A stretch of DNA of 64,000 bases from Methanobrevibacter_A acididurans. GTDB taxonomy: Archaea > Methanobacteriota > Methanobacteria > Methanobacteriales > Methanobacteriaceae. A program made the position numbers and the translations under genes. The notes beneath the pieces are model-generated. The model ran no database searches. It saw only the letters and a list, made by a program, of their open reading frames with translations, and was not told where the DNA came from. Location: positions 1,178,001 to 1,242,000 of the forward strand of contig NZ_CP166991.1 in assembly GCF_046197875.1 (NCBI RefSeq). Reading direction: 5' to 3'. Positions 18,024-27,137 of the stretch are shown here, piece by piece. Within the stretch, counting starts at the first letter, position 1. Every line of letters begins with the position of its first letter.

Positions 18024-18815
18024 TTAATTTTTATTTCTCAAGTAAGGATAATAAACATTTTTATATAAACTTCTTAAAAGCTTATTTTTTATAAAAAACA
18101 TTCTCAATTTAATCTTAAAATCTGTACATCTTAAAGGAACTTCTTTAATTTTTAAATTATTATGAAAAATAAAAACATTAAACAAATATTCAGAAATAAC
18201 ACCTAAAACACGAGGCCTACTTGATAAATCATTATTTTCATACATTTTAAAAAGTATTGGAAAAATCCAATCACAATATTTGTCAATAATTTCCTTAGAA
18301 GATATAAACATGTTAAAATTTGATATAGGATAATATCCATGAAAAACATGATTAAATGATTCTACATACTCGGGAAAATCCTTTTTAATAATTTTATATG
18401 CTTCATCAAATAAATCATGAAATCCAAAATAAGTTTCATAATTTGTTCCTTTTAATGGTTCTGCACCATTACATAAAATTATATCATTGTTTTGAAGAAT
18501 ATTTAAAATATCCACTTTATTCAACAATCTTCCACCAAATTTTTTATTAACAAAATATCTTCTATAATGACACAACCCCACAATATCAGCATCTGAGTTT
18601 TTATTCAACCAATATAAACCAGTTAATTCAGAAAACTGAAAATTCATATAAGATATATTATCCCCTGAATCATCACTATAAAAACCATAGTTATCTTTAC
18701 CATTACTTCCTATTAATAAAGGAATGTAAATTTCACTATTTTTAATATTTTTTTTAATGACATTAATTAATTTTTTATTATGAAAACAAACATAAATACT
18801 AATTTTTTTTACCAA
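18024..18815 (-). CDS. DUF4422 glycosyltransferase-like protein
   Basis: About 263 residues. The motif LCHYRRYF near residue 90 and the SNFNMFIS segment near residue 160 are characteristic of DUF4422, found in capsule and exopolysaccharide clusters and regarded as a glycosyltransferase family. The start is taken at TTG (MVKKISIYV) because GGTGGT lies 6 nt before it; an in-frame GTG 12 bases upstream is an alternative. It lies between glf and two family-2 glycosyltransferases. The donor and acceptor are unknown, though the mutase next door suggests galactofuranose. Confidence 0.8.
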   Translation of the reverse strand: MVKKISIYVCFHNKKLINVIKKNIKNSEIYIPLLIGSNGKDNYGFYSDDSGDNISYMNFQFSELTGLYWLNKNSDADIVGLCHYRRYFVNKKFGGRLLNKVDILNILQNNDIILCNGAEPLKGTNYETYFGFHDLFDEAYKIIKKDFPEYVESFNHVFHGYYPISNFNMFISSKEIIDKYCDWIFPILFKMYENNDLSSRPRVLGVISEYLFNVFIFHNNLKIKEVPLRCTDFKIKLRMFFIKNKLLRSLYKNVYYPYLRNKN

Positions 18816-18876
18816 AAATACCACCACATTTAAACAAGAAAAATTACATAAAGGATTTATAAATAAATTTTTATAA

Positions 18877-19926
18877 TTAATAAATAGATTTCTTATTAAT
18901 TTTTATTCTATAAATTTTTTTTAAAAATGAATTATTTTGTAAACTGAAAATTATTCTTGAATATAAAATTGCTTTTTTATATTTCTTTTTTAATATAGCA
19001 TTATTTATCATATTAGCCCATTTTTGATTTAAATTTATAGAAACTCCAATATATTTTTCTAAATCAAAAATTTTATTCAAAATTTCTATTTTTTCATCAT
19101 TAGATGATTGAAATTTAGCAAAATAACTAATTAAAACTAACATATATCCATTTGAGAGTAATTTTAATACATTTGCATTATCATTTTCATTAATTAAGTC
19201 TATAATTTTATAAAATCCTAAAATATAATTCAAAATCTTTTTTTTATCAACTGTTCTAGACATAGAATTAGTGTCTTCATCAGAAGTAGGAATTATATAA
19301 TTATATCCATAAAAATCATTTAAATATAATGCTTTAGATATGTTAAACAAATAATCAATTATAAAATAAGCATCTTCAGGAAATCCTTTTTCCAAACAAT
19401 GAATATTATTATTTATAATAACTTTCTTTTTAAATATTTTATTTACCATTGAAGTATCTTTAAAAGAATTATCATATTTTTTAGGATTACAAATTAATTC
19501 TTTATTATTCCCTACAAGGTTTACAGCATCTTGAGTTATACCATCAAAATAAATTTTAACACCACAAGATACTAAATCCACATTTTTTTGTACCATACTA
19601 TTGTAAAGAATTTCACAAATATCTTTAGAATAAGTATCGCCACAATCAATAAACATTATATTATCCGAAGATGCTATTTTTACTCCCCTATTTCTAGGTT
19701 TACCTGGAGATCCAGAATTAATATTTAGATAAATAGGATTAATATTTTCATATTGAGTAGATAACTCTTTAATTAACATTTTAGAATTATCCGTAGAATT
19801 ATCATCAACTATAATTAATTCAATATTTGAAAATCCAATAGTTTGGTTAATAATAGAATTAAATGTTTTCATTAAAGAAAATTCCTTATTATACACAGGC
19901 ATGACAATACTAATTTTATAACTCAT
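18877..19926 (-). CDS. Family 2 glycosyltransferase
   Basis: 349 residues. A GT-A fold begins at the N-terminus with ISIVMPVYNKE, then LIIVDDNSTDNS around residues 40-50, and the metal-binding DxD position is represented by FIDCGDTY near residue 95. The usual FLDSDD is changed to FIDCGD, so the metal site is atypical. The C-terminal third is helical and basic. No transmembrane segment is evident, so it probably acts at the inner face of the membrane. It is in a run with a second GT2 and the DUF4422 gene. Confidence 0.88.
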   Translation of the reverse strand: MSYKISIVMPVYNKEFSLMKTFNSIINQTIGFSNIELIIVDDNSTDNSKMLIKELSTQYENINPIYLNINSGSPGKPRNRGVKIASSDNIMFIDCGDTYSKDICEILYNSMVQKNVDLVSCGVKIYFDGITQDAVNLVGNNKELICNPKKYDNSFKDTSMVNKIFKKKVIINNNIHCLEKGFPEDAYFIIDYLFNISKALYLNDFYGYNYIIPTSDEDTNSMSRTVDKKKILNYILGFYKIIDLINENDNANVLKLLSNGYMLVLISYFAKFQSSNDEKIEILNKIFDLEKYIGVSINLNQKWANMINNAILKKKYKKAILYSRIIFSLQNNSFLKKIYRIKINKKSIY

Positions 19927-19974
19927 TTCTTTTATACTCCTAAAACATAAATTGGTAACATTTAAAAAAAAAAC

Positions 19975-21000
19975 TTAATTTAATTTATTAATTACAATAT
20001 TTCTAAAATTTGATAAAAATACTATAAAATTTGGAAATACTCCAAAAAGTTTATAACAAATATTAATAAACACATTAAAAAATAAAGAAACGGTAGTTAA
20101 TCTAGTAAAAATTGAATAATTTTTATAATAACTTTTAGTTTTATTTAATAAAAATATTTGAGTTTTTTTATCTTCATGCAAATCAGTGCACAGAAACCAT
20201 TTAGTCCAACCTAAGAGTAATTCTCCCTTAAAATTTAAAAATGGATTATCGTACTCTTCTAATAAATTAAAAATACTTAAAAAACCATTAGTCATATTAA
20301 TAAGATTTTCCTTTTTAAAAGTTACAGAAATTGATTCTCCAAAATTTCTTACATTATATGCATAACCATAATAACTATTTAATATTATTATCCCTTTTGC
20401 AACTAAATAATATTTTACTGGAAAATAAATATCTTCATTTTGGGCATTTTCTGGGAAAAAAATATTATTTTCTAAAATTACTTGTTTCTTATAAATTTTA
20501 TTCCATAATTGAGTAGTGAAACCTACACTGATAATTTTTGGAAAATCATTAATAGAATTAATTTTTATAAAATCAGAACAGCTGTCTAAGAAAGAATCTG
20601 GATTATTAATAATTCCATTTGAATTATAATTAAAACGTGAACTAACTATATCAACATTATTATTAATAATAGTATTATATAATTTCTCACACATTTCAGG
20701 ATAATAAAAATCATCACTATCTAAAAACATTATATAATCTGCAGAAGCTATTTTTAATCCATTATTTCTAGGTAAACCTGCAGATCCACTATTTTCATTT
20801 AAAAAAATAGAAATAATATTATTATAATTATTTGATAAAACTTTCAACAAATCCTTAGTTCCATCACTCGAATTATCATCAACTAATATTAACTCAATAT
20901 TATTAAAACCTAAACTTTGGTTAATTATAGAATTTACTGCAACCATTAAACAATTCACTACATTATATGTGGGAATAATTATACTAATTTTAGGTTTAAT
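19975..21000 (-). CDS. Family 2 glycosyltransferase with apparent ATT start
   Basis: 341 residues if read from an ATT codon at 21000-20998. The protein then begins (M)KPKISIIIPTYNVVNCL, the normal GT2 N-terminal strand. Later come LILVDDNSSDGT and FLDSDDFY, the DxD motif. A good SD (GAGGAG) lies 8 nt before this ATT. The first ordinary start, a GTG at 20958, would remove the first strand of the nucleotide-binding fold. An in-frame stop precedes the SD. It may use a non-standard start or be poorly expressed. It is paralogous to the next gene downstream. Confidence 0.8.
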   Translation of the reverse strand: MKPKISIIIPTYNVVNCLMVAVNSIINQSLGFNNIELILVDDNSSDGTKDLLKVLSNNYNNIISIFLNENSGSAGLPRNNGLKIASADYIMFLDSDDFYYPEMCEKLYNTIINNNVDIVSSRFNYNSNGIINNPDSFLDSCSDFIKINSINDFPKIISVGFTTQLWNKIYKKQVILENNIFFPENAQNEDIYFPVKYYLVAKGIIILNSYYGYAYNVRNFGESISVTFKKENLINMTNGFLSIFNLLEEYDNPFLNFKGELLLGWTKWFLCTDLHEDKKTQIFLLNKTKSYYKNYSIFTRLTTVSLFFNVFINICYKLFGVFPNFIVFLSNFRNIVINKLN

Positions 21001-21031
21001 TTTAATCTCTCCTCAATTATAACCATTAATA

Positions 21032-22810
21032 TTATTCTACAGTTACACATTTAGCTAAATTTTTAGGTTTATCCGGGTCTAAACCTCGCTCAATTGCAAT
21101 ATAATAAGATAATAATTGTAAAGGTATAATATAAACTAAAGGTGCAATTAAATCATCCACTTCATCATTTATTAAAAATAAATCATTTGCTTTACTGATT
21201 AATTTTTCATCATTAAAAGACCCTACAGCTATTACATCCGCTCCACGAGATTTAACCTCTTCTAAATTACTCATTGTTTTTCTATGATTTTCACCAGGAG
21301 GTAAAACCACTACAACAGGCACTCCTTGATCTATTAAAGCAAGAGGACCATGTTTTAATTCCCCAGCTGCATATCCTTCACCATGAATATAAGTGATTTC
21401 TTTTAATTTTAATGCTCCCTCTAAGGCTATAGGATAAGCATAACCACGACCTATAAAGAAAAAGTCTTGTGCATACTTATATTTTGATGCCATTTTTTCA
21501 ATAATTTCACTATCTTTTAAAATATCCTCAAAATATTCAGGTACTTTCTGTAATCTTTCAAGTAAATTATCATCATGTGCTAAAAGAGCTGCAAATAAGT
21601 AAATACTTGTTAATTGACTTACATATGTTTTTGTTGCTGCAACACCAATTTCCGGGCCTGCTTGAGTATGTATCACATATTTTGCACGACGTGTTGCTGA
21701 ACTTCCAGCAACATTTACTATTGCTAATGTTTTTGATGTTTCATTTGCAATATTCAATGCTTTAAGAGTATCTGCAGTTTCACCAGATTGAGAAATAAAA
21801 ATTACTAAAGTTTCATCATTTAAAGTATTCTCAGAATATTTAAATTCAGACGCAAGTAATACATCTGTTGGTATTCCTGCAAGTGATTCCAATAAATATT
21901 TACCTGTTAAACTTGCATGGTAAGATGTTCCACAGGCTACAAAAACAATACGATTAATATCTGATAAATCATCTGTAATTTTTTTAATATTATCTTTTTC
22001 AGTTAATGTGTTTTTTATAGCTGTTCCTTCTTCATTGATTTCTTTAATCATAAAGTAATCATAACCCTCTTTTTCAGCCATTTCAGGAGTCCAATCAATA
22101 GTTTCCACAACCTTTTCTATTACTTGATCATGTTCATCTTTAATTGTCACCCCTTCAGTTGTAAGTGTAATTAACTCTCCTTGTTCAGGGAAAACGATAT
22201 TATTTGCATATTTAAGTATTGCTGGTGAATCTGATGCTACAAAATAAGCATCTTCACCCATACCCACAATTAAAGGACTATCTTTTCTTGTTGCTACAAC
22301 TTTATTTGGTTCATTTTTACTTATAGCTGCAATTGCATAAGCACCATGAATAATATTTATCACTTCTCTCATTGCAAATTCAAGATTTAAACCTTTTTTC
22401 ATATATTTTTCAAGCAAATGTGGAATTACTTCTGTATCAGTATCTGATTTAAACACATGCCCCTCTTTTTCTAAATCTTCTTTAATATCTAAATAGTTTT
22501 CTATAATTCCATTATGAACTACTGCTACTGTTTGATTTTCATCAGTATGTGGATGTGAATTAATTTGATTAGGATCTCCATGTGTTGCCCAACGTACATG
22601 TGCAATACCACAATCACCTTCCATATCTGCAAGATTTAATTTCTTATCCACATCAATGATTTTTCCTGCATCTTTTTTAATGTTAATTTCATTGTTTTCT
22701 GTAGCTATTCCTACTGAATCATATCCCCTATACTCTAATTTACTTATACAATCAAGAAGTATAGGTGCTGCTTTTTTGTTTTTAAGTACACATCCAACAA
22801 TTCCACACAT
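21032..22810 (-). CDS. glmS: Glutamine--fructose-6-phosphate aminotransferase (isomerising)
   Basis: 592 residues. It makes glucosamine-6-phosphate from fructose-6-phosphate and glutamine, the entry to UDP-GlcNAc and cell-surface glycans. It has an N-terminal Ntn glutaminase with nucleophile Cys2 in MCGIVG, and KLEYRGYDSVG near residue 30. Two SIS isomerase domains follow, with CGTSYHAS near residue 295 and a terminal GLDPDKPKNLAKCVTVE as in all GlmS enzymes. Length is typical. It is followed 31 bases later by the glycosyltransferases on the same strand and is divergent from purC. Confidence 0.97.
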   Translation of the reverse strand: MCGIVGCVLKNKKAAPILLDCISKLEYRGYDSVGIATENNEINIKKDAGKIIDVDKKLNLADMEGDCGIAHVRWATHGDPNQINSHPHTDENQTVAVVHNGIIENYLDIKEDLEKEGHVFKSDTDTEVIPHLLEKYMKKGLNLEFAMREVINIIHGAYAIAAISKNEPNKVVATRKDSPLIVGMGEDAYFVASDSPAILKYANNIVFPEQGELITLTTEGVTIKDEHDQVIEKVVETIDWTPEMAEKEGYDYFMIKEINEEGTAIKNTLTEKDNIKKITDDLSDINRIVFVACGTSYHASLTGKYLLESLAGIPTDVLLASEFKYSENTLNDETLVIFISQSGETADTLKALNIANETSKTLAIVNVAGSSATRRAKYVIHTQAGPEIGVAATKTYVSQLTSIYLFAALLAHDDNLLERLQKVPEYFEDILKDSEIIEKMASKYKYAQDFFFIGRGYAYPIALEGALKLKEITYIHGEGYAAGELKHGPLALIDQGVPVVVVLPPGENHRKTMSNLEEVKSRGADVIAVGSFNDEKLISKANDLFLINDEVDDLIAPLVYIIPLQLLSYYIAIERGLDPDKPKNLAKCVTVE

Positions 22811-22992
22811 TTTATCAATTATTCCCTTAATTTTTTTTAATTAATATGTTATATTTAAAAGAAAATTTTTATTAATTCTAAAATATTTTCCCCTATTTTT
22901 ATAATAGTGATTAAAATAATTAATTATATAAATCTTTAATATTATAATTATATCTTAAGTTTTATACTTATTATATATTATATCAGAAAGTT

Positions 22993-23044
22993 TAGTATAT
23001 AATTCTTATTATTTGAAACCTTTAAAAAGGATTAATAAAGGTTT
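22993..23044 (+). promoter_or_regulatory. purC promoter with inverted repeat at the start site
   Basis: A TATA element (TAGTATATAATT, 22994-23005) is followed by AAACCTTT (23016-23023) and its inverse AAAGGTTT (23037-23044), with CCTTTAAAAAGG nested inside. The inverted repeat covers the expected transcription start, about 25 nt after the TATA box, so it could be a repressor operator or a 5'-leader hairpin for purC-purS-purQ. Confidence 0.5.
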
Positions 23045-23097
23045 ATTTTTGATAAAAAAAATTATTTAAATAAAAAAAATGTGTTGTTGATTATATT

Positions 23098-23838
23098 ATG
23101 GTAGATTCTAAAAATTTATTATATGAAGGTAAAGCTAAAAGTGTTTATGGAACTGAAAATCCTGATGAAGTTATTATGGAATTTCGTGATGATATGACTG
23201 CAGGTGATGGAGCACGTCATGAAACTATGGGTAAAAAAGGATATTATAATAGTATTATTACTAGTAAAATTTTTGAAATTTTAGAAGAAAATGATATTAA
23301 AACTCAATTTTTAGAATTGATTAAACCTGGAACTTTAAAGACTTTGAAATTAGATATGATTCCTATTGAAGTTATTGTTCGTAACCGTGCCACTGGTAGT
23401 CTTGTTAGAACTTATCCTTTTGAAGATGGAACTATTTTAAATCCACCTATTGTTCAAATGGATTATAAAGATGATGATTTCCATGACCCTATGTTAAATG
23501 AAACTATTGCAGAAGCCCTAAATCTTGCAACAAAAGAAGAATTAGAAACCTTAAAAAGTTTAGCATTAAAAATCAACCAAATATTAAGTAAAATGTTTGA
23601 AGCTATTGATATTATTCTTGTTGATTTTAAAGTTGAATTTGGAAAAGATTCCAAAGGAAATATTATTCTTGGTGATGAAATTAGTCCAGATAGTTGTAGA
23701 TTATGGGACAGTAAAACCCTTGACATGTTAGATAAGGAATTATTCCGTCAAGGACACGACGATGAAGTTATGAATGCTTATGAAGAAATTTATAATCGCT
23801 TATTAACTGATTATGATAAAAAGAAATGGAACTTATAA
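23098..23838 (+). CDS. purC: Phosphoribosylaminoimidazole-succinocarboxamide synthase (SAICAR synthase)
   Basis: 246 residues. It joins aspartate to CAIR with ATP in purine synthesis. It begins LLYEGKAKSVYGT, the phosphate-binding segment of PurC, with FRDDMTAGDGA near residue 30 and the substrate motif VIVRNRATGSLVR at about residues 90-102. The late motif GDEISPDSCRLWD completes the ATP site. First gene of a purC-purS-purQ run, about 25 nt from purS. Its SD is weak (TTGATTAT before the ATG), resembling the one before purS. Confidence 0.97.
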   Translation: MVDSKNLLYEGKAKSVYGTENPDEVIMEFRDDMTAGDGARHETMGKKGYYNSIITSKIFEILEENDIKTQFLELIKPGTLKTLKLDMIPIEVIVRNRATGSLVRTYPFEDGTILNPPIVQMDYKDDDFHDPMLNETIAEALNLATKEELETLKSLALKINQILSKMFEAIDIILVDFKVEFGKDSKGNIILGDEISPDSCRLWDSKTLDMLDKELFRQGHDDEVMNAYEEIYNRLLTDYDKKKWNL

Positions 23839-23863
23839 ATTAAAAAAAATGGTTGATTATTTT

Positions 23864-24136
23864 ATGATATTTGATGTAGAAGTTAAAATAACATTGAAAG
23901 ATGGTATGTTGAATCCTGAAGCAAGTACTATTGAAAGATCTCTTGCTTTACTTGGTTATTCTGTTAATAATACTAAAACTAGTGATACTATTAAATTTAG
24001 TATGGATGAAGAAGACCGTGAAAAAGTTAGAAGTGAAGTTGAAGATATGTGTGAAAGATTACTTTGTAATCCTGTAATTCATAATTATAAAATCACTGTT
24101 ATTCCACAAGAAACAAGTTGTGGATGTAGTAAATAA
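23864..24136 (+). CDS. purS: Phosphoribosylformylglycinamidine synthase subunit PurS
   Basis: 90 residues. PurS is the small structural subunit linking PurQ and PurL in FGAM synthase, which converts FGAR to FGAM. The VEVKITLKDGMLNPEASTIE start and the pattern around LGYSV are diagnostic. The ATG beginning MIFDVEV was chosen because GGTTGAT lies upstream at usual spacing; an in-frame ATG at 23849 adds five residues. It has an unusual cysteine-rich tail ending CGCSK. It sits between purC and purQ. Confidence 0.93.
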   Translation: MIFDVEVKITLKDGMLNPEASTIERSLALLGYSVNNTKTSDTIKFSMDEEDREKVRSEVEDMCERLLCNPVIHNYKITVIPQETSCGCSK

Positions 24137-24155
24137 AGATATGAGGATTAATATT

Positions 24156-24809
24156 ATGAGTGTTGGTGTAATAAGATTTCCAGGATCTAATTGTGACCGT
24201 GATGTTTATCATGCAATAGAATTAGCTGGTGGAAATCCTGAATATATTTGGTGGAATAAAGAAAATATTAGTGACCTTGATGCCGTTGTGATTCCTGGAG
24301 GCTTTTCTTATGGAGATTACCTACGTGCTGGTGCTATAGCTTCTAACACTCCAGTTGCTGAAGGTATTAAAGCACTTGTTAAAGAAGAAAAACCTGTTCT
24401 TGGTATTTGTAATGGTGCACAAATATTAGGTGAATTAAAATTAGTTCCTGGAATCTTTATTACTAATAAGGTTCCTCGTTTTAATTGTGAATGGATAGAT
24501 TTAAAAGTTGGAACAAATCGCACACCATTTACAAGTAGCTTTAAAAAAGGACAAACTGTTAAAATACCTATTGCACATGCAGAAGGTAGATTTTATAGTG
24601 AAAATATTGACCAATTACATGATAATGATCAAATAGTCTTACAATTTAAGGATAAAAATCCTAACGGCAGTATTGAAAGTATTACTAGTGTATGTGACAA
24701 ATCAGGATTAGTATGTGCTATGATGCCACATCCAGAACGTGCTTCAGAAGAAATTTTAGGATCTACTGACGGTTTAGAATTCTTTAAAGGAATGCTTAAA
24801 AAAATATAA
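24156..24809 (+). CDS. purQ: Phosphoribosylformylglycinamidine synthase subunit PurQ
   Basis: 217 residues. It is a class I glutamine amidotransferase supplying ammonia to PurL. The N-terminus SVGVIRFPGSNCDRD is typical. The oxyanion segment GGFSYGDYLRAGAIA comes before the nucleophile elbow GICNGAQIL (Cys near residue 85), and the His-Glu pair is in MMPHPERASEE near the end. Start chosen at MSVGVIR, with SD GAGGA upstream. Nineteen bases follow purS. purL is not in the window. Confidence 0.96.
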   Translation: MSVGVIRFPGSNCDRDVYHAIELAGGNPEYIWWNKENISDLDAVVIPGGFSYGDYLRAGAIASNTPVAEGIKALVKEEKPVLGICNGAQILGELKLVPGIFITNKVPRFNCEWIDLKVGTNRTPFTSSFKKGQTVKIPIAHAEGRFYSENIDQLHDNDQIVLQFKDKNPNGSIESITSVCDKSGLVCAMMPHPERASEEILGSTDGLEFFKGMLKKI

Positions 24810-24824
24810 AAAAGGTATATAATT

Positions 24825-25556
24825 ATGGTAGTTACTTTAATAGGTGCAGGTCCAGGAGACCCCGACCTCATAACATTAAAAGCAGTAAAAGCTTTAAAAA
24901 AAGCAGATGTTATAATTTACGATCGTTTAGCTAATGAACAAATATTAGAACATGCACCAGAAAATGTTAAGTTAATTTATGTAGGTAAAAAAGCTGGAGA
25001 ACATTATAAAAAACAAGCTGAAATTAATCAGATTATTGTTGATAATGCTAAAAAATATGATAATGTTATTCGTTTAAAAGGTGGAGATCCTTTTGTCTTT
25101 GGGCGTGGAGGAGAAGAAATACTTGAATTAATTAATAATAATATTGATTTTAATGTTATACCTGGTGTTACTTCTGCTATTGGAGCCCCTACTAGTTTAA
25201 ATTTACCTGTAACTCATCGTGCTGTTGCAACAAGTTTTACAGTCGTTACAGGCCATGAAGATCCAACAAAAATAGATAAACAAGTTCATTGGGATTACAC
25301 TGCAGATACTTTAATTATTTTAATGGGTATTGGCAATATTAAATCTAATACTGAAGAAATAATGAAGTATCGTGACCCGGATACTCCTGCTTGTGTTATT
25401 GAAAGTGGAACATTACCTGAGGAAAATGTAATTTTTGGAAATTTAGGAAATATTGCAGAAAAAGAGATTCATACACCTGCAATACTTGTTATTGGTGATG
25501 TTATTAATGTTTATAAAAAAATTTATAATTTTAAAAATCAAAAATTAAGTGAATAA
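24825..25556 (+). CDS. cobA: Uroporphyrinogen-III C-methyltransferase (SUMT)
   Basis: 243 residues. It methylates uroporphyrinogen III at C-2 and C-7 with SAM to give precorrin-2, for cobamides and coenzyme F430. Motifs: GAGPGDPDLITLKA at residues 7-20, then RLKGGDPFVFGRGGEE at about 85-100, then PGVTSAIGAP near 118. No fused HemD or siroheme domain is present, as usual in archaea. It begins 15 nt after purQ and may be co-transcribed. hemD, the enzyme supplying its substrate, lies about 3 kb downstream on the same strand. Confidence 0.95.
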   Translation: MVVTLIGAGPGDPDLITLKAVKALKKADVIIYDRLANEQILEHAPENVKLIYVGKKAGEHYKKQAEINQIIVDNAKKYDNVIRLKGGDPFVFGRGGEEILELINNNIDFNVIPGVTSAIGAPTSLNLPVTHRAVATSFTVVTGHEDPTKIDKQVHWDYTADTLIILMGIGNIKSNTEEIMKYRDPDTPACVIESGTLPEENVIFGNLGNIAEKEIHTPAILVIGDVINVYKKIYNFKNQKLSE

Positions 25557-25565
25557 AAGTTTATT

Positions 25566-27017
25566 TTATTCTTTTTCTGATTTTATTGCTTTTTTTAGGC
25601 GAAAACTTATGTATTGTGTTCCTCCTCTCATTACTCTTTTAAATTCTGTCCAATCAAGATTGGCTAAGAATGTTTTTCCAATATATGCAAATGAGAAATA
25701 GTATTTACTCATTAAATTGTCTCTTAATTTTTCTATTTCTTTATGGTCTGCATAAGGGTAGTCTACTAAGCAGTTTAAGTATCCATCTTCATTTAACCAT
25801 TTGCTGTAATCTTCAGTGATTAAGTATCCATTTTCTTTTGCCCATTTGTAGAATCCAGTTCCTGGGAATGGTACTGCTTGTTGGAAGAAACACATGTCAG
25901 GGTATAATTTTTTTGCAAATTCATATGTTTCATTAATAGTTTCTAGGTTATCTCCTGTTAAACCTATCATAAAGCATCCAAATACTTTTAAGTCTAGTTT
26001 TCTTGCATTGTTTGCAAAGTCTTGTGATTGTTTTAGTGTTATTCCTTTATGTGTTTCATCTAATACTTTTTGGTTTCCTGATTCATATCCACATACAAGT
26101 AGTCTGCAACCTGCTTCTTTCATTTTTTTCATTGTTTCATAGGTTAAGTCTACTCTTGTATTACATGACCAGACTGGTTGTATGTTTCTTTTTAGGATTT
26201 CATCACAAAAGTTTTGTACCCTTTCTTGGTTTACAGTGAATGTGTCATCTTCTATGAATATTTCTTTGATTTCTGGCATTTCTTTTAGGATGTATTCAAA
26301 TTCATCAGTTAAGTCTTTTATGCTCCGTGTTCTGTAGTTTCGTCCTCCCATTGTTGAGGGGTATGAGCAGAAGTTACAATGGTTTGGGCATCCTCTTGAT
26401 GATACTATTTGTATCATTGGTTTTTGTGCAAATGCATATGCATAATCGTTTACATCTAAAAATTGTTGATATACTTTACTTACATATGGCAATTCATCAA
26501 GGTTTTCTAATTGTGGACGATCTGGTGTGTGTTTAATTTCACCATTTTCACGATAAGATACTCCTAAAACTTTTGATATATCATCTGTTTGTATTATTTC
26601 TGGTACAGTGTAATCATATTCTTGTCTTACAACATAATTTATTCCTTCACATTCTTTTAATACTTGTTCTGGTAATATTGTTGCATGTGTTCCCCCAACA
26701 ATAATTTTCACATTTGGATTTTCCTTTTTTATTTGATTTATTGTTTGATAATCATATTCACATGTTGCAGTGGTGATTTCTGTCATGATATAATCCGGAT
26801 TATAATTTTGGACATCGTGTATTGTGTCTTCTTGAGTATATTTTCGTGTTATGCAATCTATTAATTTACAGTTTAATCCTTCTTTTTGGCAGACTCCTAC
26901 ACAATATGCTAGCCAGTAAGGGTAGTATAATGTTCCTGATTTTGTTTTTTCTGGCCATCTGCTTGCTCTACTTATATCGAATTTATATGGTAAATTTAAA
27001 AATAAAATTTTGTTCAT
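25566..27017 (-). CDS. B12-binding radical SAM protein (BchE/P-methylase type)
   Basis: 483 residues. The N-terminal half is a Rossmann-like cobalamin-binding domain. The radical SAM cluster motif CxxxCxxC is in SRGCPNHCNFCSYP near residue 215, with the SAM-binding GGxE-like CGYESGNQKV near residue 308. The C-terminus is a short helical tail. Substrate unknown; relatives act on tetrapyrroles, lipids and natural products. It converges on cobA with a 9-nt gap. The neighbouring tetrapyrrole and surface-glycan genes do not decide its substrate. Confidence 0.85.
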   Translation of the reverse strand: MNKILFLNLPYKFDISRASRWPEKTKSGTLYYPYWLAYCVGVCQKEGLNCKLIDCITRKYTQEDTIHDVQNYNPDYIMTEITTATCEYDYQTINQIKKENPNVKIIVGGTHATILPEQVLKECEGINYVVRQEYDYTVPEIIQTDDISKVLGVSYRENGEIKHTPDRPQLENLDELPYVSKVYQQFLDVNDYAYAFAQKPMIQIVSSRGCPNHCNFCSYPSTMGGRNYRTRSIKDLTDEFEYILKEMPEIKEIFIEDDTFTVNQERVQNFCDEILKRNIQPVWSCNTRVDLTYETMKKMKEAGCRLLVCGYESGNQKVLDETHKGITLKQSQDFANNARKLDLKVFGCFMIGLTGDNLETINETYEFAKKLYPDMCFFQQAVPFPGTGFYKWAKENGYLITEDYSKWLNEDGYLNCLVDYPYADHKEIEKLRDNLMSKYYFSFAYIGKTFLANLDWTEFKRVMRGGTQYISFRLKKAIKSEKE

Positions 27018-27137
27018 AGTAAATAAATTCCTTAAATTATTTAATTAAATTTTTAATTATGAAAAACATTAACTTATTATAATAAATATTAATATATCTA
27101 TTAAAGTATTATAAAGTTTTTTAAGGAAATTATTTGT

